Shown here piece after piece: positions 56,717 to 64,000 of a stretch of 64,000 nucleotides of DNA. The position numbers and the translations under genes were made by a program. The stretch spans positions 1 to 64,000 of the forward strand of contig NXFV01000284.1 of NCBI GenBank assembly GCA_002803225.1, read 5' to 3'. The DNA is from Gamarada debralockiae. Its lineage: Eukaryota > Ascomycota > Leotiomycetes > Helotiales > Hyphodiscaceae. The stretch's first letter is position 1. The number at the start of each line of letters is the position of its first letter. A model generated the notes under the pieces. That model had not been told where the DNA came from. It searched no databases and was given only the letters and a program-made list of their open reading frames with translations.

Positions 56717-57324
56717 CTAAACGTACAGCTCGACCTCTCTCAACGGTGGGATCGAAAGCCTCATCTTTGACGCTGGACGATCAAACAGAAGCGGCAAGCC
56801 CCACATTATCTCCTCTTTTACTATTTCAACCAAGCTCCATATTCTATGCTTGGCAGGGCGTTGAGCGTAAAGTGTGAGCAACAACTCGCTGATCTTTCTC
56901 TCAGCCTGCAAGGTGGGGGACAAAGTCACCTGGGGGACCGTTGGCGACAAACTGGGCGTAATTCTCTGGATCGCCAGTGGACGAGAAGTAGTAGAATGCC
57001 AAGCCATCCTTGGGTCCGAAGAGGTGCTAGAGGATAAGGGAGTCGATGCCCATCTCTCTCAGCCAAAGCCCGAACACGGTGAGTGTGGACTCTCCAATCT
57101 TGTAGCCAGGGGATGCCGACTTTTCGAGGACAGTTAGACTTGTGTGTGATACTACTTGATAGTCCGCAAAGATGAACGAGGCGAGATGTCCAAGTTAGCT
57201 GCAAGTCTGAGAACATACCTGCTTTAGCATTCACAAGGTCGTTGTCGAGATCCAATTTCCGGGCTTGGATGGCATGGATAAGACTATGGATTCCACCACC
57301 AACGGTGACCACTGGGTACTTCAT
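56717..57324 (-). pseudogene. FAD-dependent halogenase remnant
   Basis: ATG at 57324 gives MKYPVVTVGGGIHSLIHAIQ, the FAD-binding N-terminus (VVVGGGIxGL; the third Gly is Ser here). After an intron-like gap, LEKSASPGYKIGESTLTVFG and LWLREMGIDS read in one frame, then a TAG, then HLFGPKDGLAFYYFSSTGDP and ENYAQFVANGPPGDFVP, then a frameshift into ERKISELLLTLYAQR. GEST and the GLAFYYF-type stretch are typical of fungal tryptophan-halogenase-like flavin enzymes of secondary metabolism. The substrate-binding C-terminal half, including the WxWxIP motif, is absent. Truncated and broken; dead. Confidence 0.72.
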
Positions 57325-57777
57325 CACCTGTGCGATTGTAGGAGTTAAGGAACTCTGTGTTGGATGCTTGCTCGCCTGGAGCCCCGACTCTGGATGGTGC
57401 AGTGCCCATCTTTGCTATTTATTATCGCGATCTTAATGAAGTCAGTCGACGTTGAAGGTGCAATGATGGGAAGGATGAAAGCTTTGTGGAAGGTCTTTTA
57501 TCATGATATCATCGCATTCGATGCCTAGGTGCAGTATGAAGCTTCTGGCGGATACGTCCAACAATAACCTTGTGATCGATGATTGTTTAGGAAGAAGTGA
57601 GATTGTGCCTGAGAATACTTAGCCAAAAATACTGTAGAGAAGGCAATTTAGAAGGCTTCATTAATTGTTCCTATCTTGTGTGGTGAGATTTCGAATTCTT
57701 CGCCGTCGACGGATTTGGCAAGAACGTAAAGCGAGCGCATCACACAAACATACATTCTCGAAATCCTGCTTCAACCC
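57325..57777. other. Intergenic, no gene seen
   Basis: No frames of interest. Confidence 0.5.
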
Positions 57778-58630
57778 ATGCTCGGAATTGACCACAACGA
57801 AGAGAAATACACTCTCCAGTCACTTCTAAAACATCGGAACAATGAGTCGATCATTGAAAGAGCGTGCTTCCACTCTTTTCGCTTCAACTACAACTCTTTT
57901 GAGCAAGATGTCCTTCCGAGCTTGCGAGAACGTCAAGATGCAGCAGCAGCAAATGTAAATATGGGATTGAACGACATCGAGAACGCTGAAGAAGCTCAGA
58001 ATGAGGTACAAGAAGGAGAAAATCCGCTTCGGGTCCTTGTTAGCTGGCTCTGGAATTTGAATTGTACCTTGCAATTGAGCCCCAGTCTAATCATCTTTAG
58101 TTGCCAAAGTTCCACATTTCTGCTCCTGCCTGGCCTACCACTGCTCGCAAACGGATCGTCGAGGAAGCTGGCCCTGCTGCTTCGAAACTCTTTGAACTTC
58201 TGGGCAAAGGATGTCTCAAGCTCCTCAAGTTCATCTTCTGGTGCATTTCTTCTGGTCTTGTTATGATCTGGTATCAGACTGAGCCACCTGAGAACCTAGA
58301 ACAACTTCGAAACGCGCTTGACCGCCTTATGATCGCAGCTACAATGACAGGACAGTATCACCAAGGACCCTCTCTTAACCGCCTCAACGTCTTTATCTCT
58401 GGGGCTAATTTGGAATACCAGTCTCGATGCCGTCGGAATCGTGCTCCTCATCGCGCAGATAGAAATGAAGATGGATATTGAGCTGCTTCAGGACCTGTAT
58501 CAGCTCCAAGGTATTTGTGTGGTCAATCGCCCTAGGGTTAATTGCTCTGAAAATCTAAGCGATTGCAGCCGCCGAACTGGGATGATAACTTTGAATCCGC
58601 CATCAATAGAGATCCGAGCCGAAACCTAAT
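57778..58630 (+). pseudogene. Unrecognised coding-like stretch in several frames
   Basis: ATG at 57778 gives ~100 codons with a coding look (MLGIDHNEEKYTLQSLLKHR, ENAEEAQNEVQEGENPLRVL, VSWLWNLN). A second frame from about 58099 reads FHISAPAWPTTARKRIVEEA, GPAASKLFELLGKGCLKLLK, FIFWCISSGLVMIWYQTEPP; a third carries MDIELLQDLYQLQGICVVNR. The hydrophobic helix in the middle could be a membrane segment. No intron I tried joins the pieces in frame. Family unknown; a decayed gene or an unusual exon structure. Confidence 0.3.
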
Positions 58631-58855
58631 ATCCACCTTTGCCTGGAAGTAATCGTTCCAGTACTTTGAGGATTCAGGAAATGCTTTGGATCCGGAGTCA
58701 AAACATAGCGGACCCAGCTTCGAGGAAGTTGTTTACTCTCTTGTGGGTGTCTTTATTCTTAGCCGAAAGAGAATCGTTGGTTTTGGTAGAACGTCTGGGA
58801 ACGAACCCCGAAATTCGATCGTCTACTGGTACAGGGTTCTGAAGGAGTAGGCAAA

Positions 58856-59496
58856 TTAACATCCCAATGACTCTTCCAACGCCTTCAGTCCATGCTTGTC
58901 TAGGTATAAAAGCCGAACTAGTTCTTGGGTCTTGGCAATCGAGCATTTGATGAACTTGCCGTTGACGAGAATCAGAGGCGACCCGCCTGAATTGGTACTA
59001 CCTGCATTGACCTTCTCGGGATCGCTGAATTGCTTCCAGTAATTCGCAAACGGTGCTTTCTCTGCCCAAAATACCAACTCAAACCAGCCGTCGAAGAACT
59101 TGCTTCCTTTATCAAATGCGGGCTTTGTCATCCGTCAAGAAAGCTTCGCTCCACAAAATAACATCGCCGGTGGACGTCTGAAAGGATCTGAAATGGCATT
59201 TGAGCTCGTTTTCAACCATATCCAACAAACCAGTGTTGGTCGCTAAAAATGATTCGGCAATTCTCTTCACAATGGGAGTGTGAGCAGTTTCGAGTGAGCT
59301 TCGAGAGCAGATCTGTCCTCGATATCAATGCTGCCCACATCAATCGTGCAACCAGAACCTTCTGAGGATTACAAGAGGGTTCCATTGTGGGAAAGATGCA
59401 TCTATCTTCGATATGATAGCAGTAACTCACTCTTTGTTGAGAGGTTTCGAAGGTGTACTTCTTCCCGCTACGAAACCAATGCTTCTTCGTTGCCAC
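58856..59496 (-). pseudogene. Unrecognised coding-like stretch, disrupted
   Basis: Minus frames read HCEENCRIIFSDQHWFVGYG, then (shifted) MVENELKCHFRSFQTSTGDV with ILWSEAFLTDD, then KPAFDKGSKFFDGWFELVFW and SPLILVNGKFIKCSIAKTQE. Composition is protein-like in three successive frames with stops between. I cannot name a family. Confidence 0.3.
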
Positions 59497-60084
59497 AAAA
59501 TGCAGCCTTCCGGCAAGTTTGCCTTTATTTTAAGATCAAGTAAATATCGAAATTGGCTGCCAATAGAACATTAACATCTAAACGTCCGGTGCATTCGAGT
59601 GATGCAAGGCAGAGCTTCTTTCTTGTAGAAGAACTATTCGTCCAGCTTCTCCATTCGCGACATAACTGGCCCAAGCAGCGTGGACAAGACATCAACCGTC
59701 AAGACTGCAAAAGTAAGCCTCAAGCTGATCTACGTCGATATCCTTGGGTTCTGACATCAATTTCCAATTTTCGAATCTTAAGGGACGCGATCACTCAAGG
59801 AAATCGAATCATCGTAATTACCAATGCTATGGTATCATATTGAAAGCCTGATCCAATATGTAGAAGTCGCAGTCTATTTAGGTGTGAATGCATGAAATCC
59901 AGACCGCCGCAGATCGCAGTACAGAGGTTTAATACGCAGTAGAGCCCTCCAGACTTCATGTCAAGCCCTAAACTCCAAAGATATCTACCCCATCAGTGGC
60001 AATCTCCAACACAAAAAAGACCTCAACGCCAGCAATGCACCCATAAACGCCTTATGCACTTAAAAGACATCCACAGTATATGCA
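59497..60084. other. Intergenic, no gene seen
   Basis: Downstream of Ada3 on the opposite side; short frames only. Confidence 0.5.
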
Positions 60085-62192
60085 TTACTCATCGTCATCA
60101 GCGTCATCCCAAGCTTCCTTTTCCTTCCGAATGAACTCCATCATCATCTCCGGCTTGAAAATGTAGCTATCAGGATCCGTGCTTCGAGGTGGTTTCTGCT
60201 CGTCGAACACCATGCCAATGCTGTCGATCCACTTGCGTCGTCTCTCCATCAATGTCTTCGTCATATCGCCGATACCTGGTCGTGCCATGCCCGAACCGCC
60301 GGGACCAACAAAATGGCTTCCTCCACCAGCTCCTCCAGGTCGCTTTGTCTTCTTGTTTTTGCCCATGGTGCGTGTGCGCTTGAGATATGCGGTTTGTACT
60401 TGGCCGTCCAGGTCTTCGAGGATTGTCGTGTACTCCTGGTGGGCCATGCGTTCCTTGACGAGGTCCTGCAACCTAGCTTTCTTTGCACCATTCATGATCA
60501 TCGTCTCCTTGAGCTTGGTTTGGAGGAAACGAAGACGTGCGGCGATTTCATCATCGTAGTGGGCATCATAATCGGGGGCTGAAGGCTCGGCAGGGAGGAA
60601 GCCGATGTGGCGGAGTTCTTGCTTGATGCGTTCATCGACGTGAGCGTGCTCAAGCTTGACGTGGTTGGCTTTCTTCCAAGCTTCCGAGTTCGAGTCGGTC
60701 ATGAAAGTAGCGGGTGGGATAGGAGCTGGCTCGTTGCTGGGGCCGAGATCCAGGAGGTTGTCCAGATCAGCATTGCTTTCGCCGTTGATATTAGCCTCGC
60801 CATTCGTAAGACCATTCGTGGTTGGCTTCTCCTCTGATGCTGGTGCACGGCGTTCTGGGCGCAAAGTTGCCAACAATCGTGAGAGAATTGGGCCAGCTGA
60901 AATCTCCTCGGTCTCTGCCGTGGAATCATCCAAATCTTCTAAGCTACCCCGAGCCTGGTTTGGAGCAAGCTTGTCACGACCATGCTGCGGTATATCGCCA
61001 GACATGGTACCATCCTCCTCAGCCCAGACCTCCGTATAGTGTCTCTTTCCTCGACGGGGGATTCGAAAAGGACCAACACGATCACCTCTCTCGCGGAGGA
61101 AGGCAAGATCTTCTTCAGTAAACGAGCGGAAGTACGGCTCGAGATAGGTAGCAAAGGTCGTAGCTTGGACTTGGGAATTCGGCTTAGCGTTGCTGAAATC
61201 TTTGTCAGGTGGGGATCCAGGAATCAAGCTCTCCAAATTGTCCTTTGGGAAGACTGCTACGGAGAATATCTCCCGCTTCTCGTCGTCTGTCATGCCTGGC
61301 AGGATTGGGCGAATCTCGTAAACGGTTGGGTCTGGAAAGGTAGAGGGATCGTCGCCGAAAGTTTGCAGGTGAGGGATCGCAGGAGCGGGTTTTGGCTGAT
61401 GCTCATCTGAACTCGAATCGTCGTCATCTGCGCCTTCCTTCTCATCGACATCCATACCACCGGCAGGAGTAGCAGGAGCTACGGGTGATAGGGACGAACT
61501 CGCGGAATCGTTGTCTCTCGACATTCTGCGTGCTTGTTTTCGAATTGTGGGATCTCGAATTGGGGAGGAATCTGGGAAGAAATATGTCAGTGACTGGTAC
61601 GATAAGATATGCTACCAAGGTGCGGGTGTGGTCCACTCGACAAAACTGCCATTCCAACAATCCAACAGGACTCACCCAAATTAGACCCATCCTGAGGAGC
61701 CAGACCATGAGCACCATGTGTTAACGGTCTTTCTTCTCTGGCACGACTCGCATCCTTTCTCTTCTTGACCTTGTTTGCCTTATTTCTGCCCCGTTCCTCT
61801 TCATCTGCAGCATCCCTCTTCAATCTCTCCTTGCGCTCCTCATCTCTTCTCTCATTCTCAATCTCTTCAACCCTATCCTTTCTCGCCTGTGCCAGCATTC
61901 TCATGCCCCTATCGCATACTGAGCCTCGCGCTTCGACAACATCGACAAGCTTTTGTAATCGCTCCAGCAGCCCCTCCAATTCCTTCGAACTTGGGATGGA
62001 CGCGCCATAGTTCTCAACAACATCATCAGACGCTCTGAATGATTGAATTGGAAGCTCGAGGTACGATGTCTCACCGGATTCGGTTGGGGGAAGTGAGGTT
62101 CTCGCGCCTACGAGGCTCGGGGTGGTGTTGCGACTCCTTGATTGGCGTACATCACGTCCCTTCTTGCCTGTACCCTTTTGACCAGGAGGCAT
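60085..62192 (-). CDS. ngg1: SAGA complex subunit Ada3/Ngg1
   Basis: Exons 62192-61676 and 61571-60085 give 667 residues (intron 61675-61572, GTGAGT...CTTCCCAG; the join reads [19 protein letters not shown]). A basic N-terminus and coiled coil ([20 protein letters not shown], then [20 protein letters not shown]) precede a proline/acidic linker. The C-terminal Ada3 domain is clear: [40 protein letters not shown] and [20 protein letters not shown]. Ada3 links Ada2-Gcn5 in SAGA and is required for nucleosomal histone acetylation. The start at 62192 is the only ATG giving the coiled coil. Length is usual for filamentous fungi. Confidence 0.9.
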
Positions 62193-64000
62193 TTTGGCGA
62201 TGATTGTCTATTTGGGCATGAAGGGGTTGATTATCACCTCTTTCATTAGTGAATGGTTGATAATCACGTCGGGTCGTGGTTCATGTGAAGTTGAGTGAAC
62301 TAATGGTGGAATACAAGCGTCAGTTTCGGTGTCGGTGTTTGTTGGATGCGATTGGAGCTAGCCTCATTCAGCCTAGAACCACAGCCATATCACGTGGAGA
62401 TTTTGCTTGACACAACATCAATTGTTCAAAATCAATTGGCAAATTAAATTTTCGTAAACATGAGAAAGCGCAAATGATTTATTCCAATTTCAAGCCTCAG
62501 CCCGTTCTATTGGGCTATCAAGAGGAAATTTGATATGCCATTCATTTTCTGGCCCCAAATTTCACGTCTTGAGGTGTCCCCACATTCTCAAGATATCTAC
62601 AGCATCCAAGTGGATCTAACTTCTGCTCGCTCAAAGATACCCAGTAATTGCAGCAACTTCTATTGGCTTTTCTATTCTGCATCATATTGAACTCAACCGG
62701 CCAAGGTGGCAGCTCTCTTGCGCCGTCTTTTACATAGGTCTCGGTCTCTACTGCGATTTCTCGGATTTCCAATACGAAATCCGTCCATTTGGCAACTCGG
62801 TTTATTTCCTCCTTTGTTTAAAATCGTTTATCTCCCCTCAATGGTGAATTCTCATGGAGATTCGCTCTTAGAGTAGCGAAGCCTGGTCTCGAACATTGTT
62901 TCACCTTTATCACGAGGTCCTCGAAGACTTTGGTTGGGCTCGGTTCCATCCATACTCGGGGTAGGTTTGATATCGATAACAAACTACTGGTTATCTTTGA
63001 AAGCAGAGAAGAGCGACGCTGCAGTCTGAAGCGCTTCGAAGCCCTTCCCTTAGAGTCAGCTGGCCTGTCTGGTTCAACATGCTTCGCAGCTCAACACGAG
63101 CTCGCTCGGAGCGCGGAAGTATTCTTATCATAGATTGTTACCAATTCCGAAGTTGGGAGTTGGAGCTCGTCGTTTATATGTGAGATTTGTTGAGCCCAAC
63201 GTCTTGCTATGGACGTAAATAAGGGCTCACCCAATGAGAAATCATTGCTCGTGAAGATTTCTGTATACAAATGGGGATGAAGGAAGAAGCAAGAAGCATT
63301 AAATGCAATGACAGCACCGAAACCAGTGTGTTTATAAAATATCAACTTTGAGTTGAGTTGAGTAGAGGTCACTACTCACTCAACTCAACTCAAATCATTT
63401 AACAAACTGACCGAAACGCTTCAGCAAAAAAAGAGGATATTCGGTGGTACACGGGAACGAATAAGAGCGAAAATGAATCAATGCTCTCGGCAAGGTTTAT
63501 ATAAAATGTCGCTCCCGGGAAGCTTCGACAAACTCAATATATTAGCGCTGATTCTCACAGGCAGAATTTGAACGAATGCTTCATTTCTCGACAGCCTTTT
63601 CCTTCTCAAATTCCAATTCCTGTAAATCAGATGATCTTCCTCGCTCCCTCAATTTACTCGATGATAACTCATAGGTGGGTTAAAGTGGCTAGCTTTGCTG
63701 CTTTGCCGGCGTACTGGTTCACCACCAGGGGTCCAAGCCTGACTAACACCAACAACTTCCTCCTCAATCCAGCATATGCGTGCCGAATATTTACTGCTGT
63801 ACGGCATGTATCAAAGCCGATGGAGCGAGAACAAGACGCGTATCTCTGAAATGTCACATGACTATTCTCGATCCGCATGTTCCGAGCCAATCAAGGAACT
63901 TTCGGCAGCACTATCTTCTATCGGTAATCTTCCTCCTTTGAGCAATACGCCAGGAATAAACCAATCTTTTGACGCAAAGAACTTCCCCAAATACGGGGGT
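62193..64000. other. Gene-poor right end
   Basis: Frames up to 93 codons on either strand (62930-63133, 63091-63372, 63568-63849) have no recognisable domains. Contains the Ada3 promoter and a short hairpin at 63347-63394. The window ends before any further gene is recognisable. Confidence 0.45.
63347..63394. repeat. Short imperfect hairpin
   Basis: TTTGAGTTGAGTTGAGTAG (63347-63365) is complementary to 63372-63394 apart from four extra bases, with a six-base loop. Confidence 0.7.

Overview
The window is chromosomal DNA from a filamentous ascomycete (Pezizomycotina). The seen basis is many genes with short introns (about 45-190 bp, GTANGT donors, CTAAC-like branch sites) and fungus-restricted families: Zn2Cys6 factor, HET, Clr5, 2EXR, and a STAND-type N-terminal domain with ankyrin repeats. 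A leotiomycete is my guess from family mix and compactness; nothing here proves it.

Layout. 1-3000: AT-rich repeat block, a Tc1/mariner relic split by a 1762-bp hAT-like element with 8-bp target duplications. 3048-9500: an intact Zn2Cys6 regulator, then remnants (fatty acyl-CoA reductase, alpha/beta hydrolase, unrecognised pieces). 9522-22206: mostly conserved genes: sds22, a xylose reductase, an unknown 680-aa protein, a 2OG-Fe(II) oxygenase with a GC-AG intron, and a secreted GH5 exo-1,3-glucanase. 22838-23590: a broken cell-wall protein gene beside a second copy of the mariner relic. 23872-28105: a divergent pair, a Clr5-domain protein and a P-loop GTPase, sharing a 447-bp intergenic region. 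29508-38073: a tight run on the + strand: esterase, FRG1, WDR89-like, HRD3, SFR1. 39413-41665: HET protein. 42669-50664: a graveyard of at least four recognisable pseudogenes (ankyrin/STAND, GST, 2EXR, Fungal_trans_2). 52067-53829: a secreted protein lying between two diverged copies of a ~220-bp sequence, then a truncated SDR gene cut by very AT-rich DNA. 54635-55669: esterase. 56717-59496: a broken flavin-dependent halogenase and unrecognised fragments. 60085-62192: SAGA subunit Ada3/Ngg1. The remainder, to 64000, shows no gene I can support.

How it works together. The intact genes are mostly independent housekeeping functions: PP1 regulation (SDS22), ERAD (HRD3), homologous recombination (SFR1), SAGA acetylation (Ada3), RNA/nucleolar function (FRG1), pentose reduction and wall glucan remodelling. 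The accessory part is a mosaic of self-recognition type families (HET, ankyrin/STAND, the GTPase, 2EXR) and secondary-metabolism type enzymes (FAR, halogenase, SDR), most of the latter dead. Exon structures below were joined by hand from reading frame, splice sites and family continuity; they have not been tested against transcripts.
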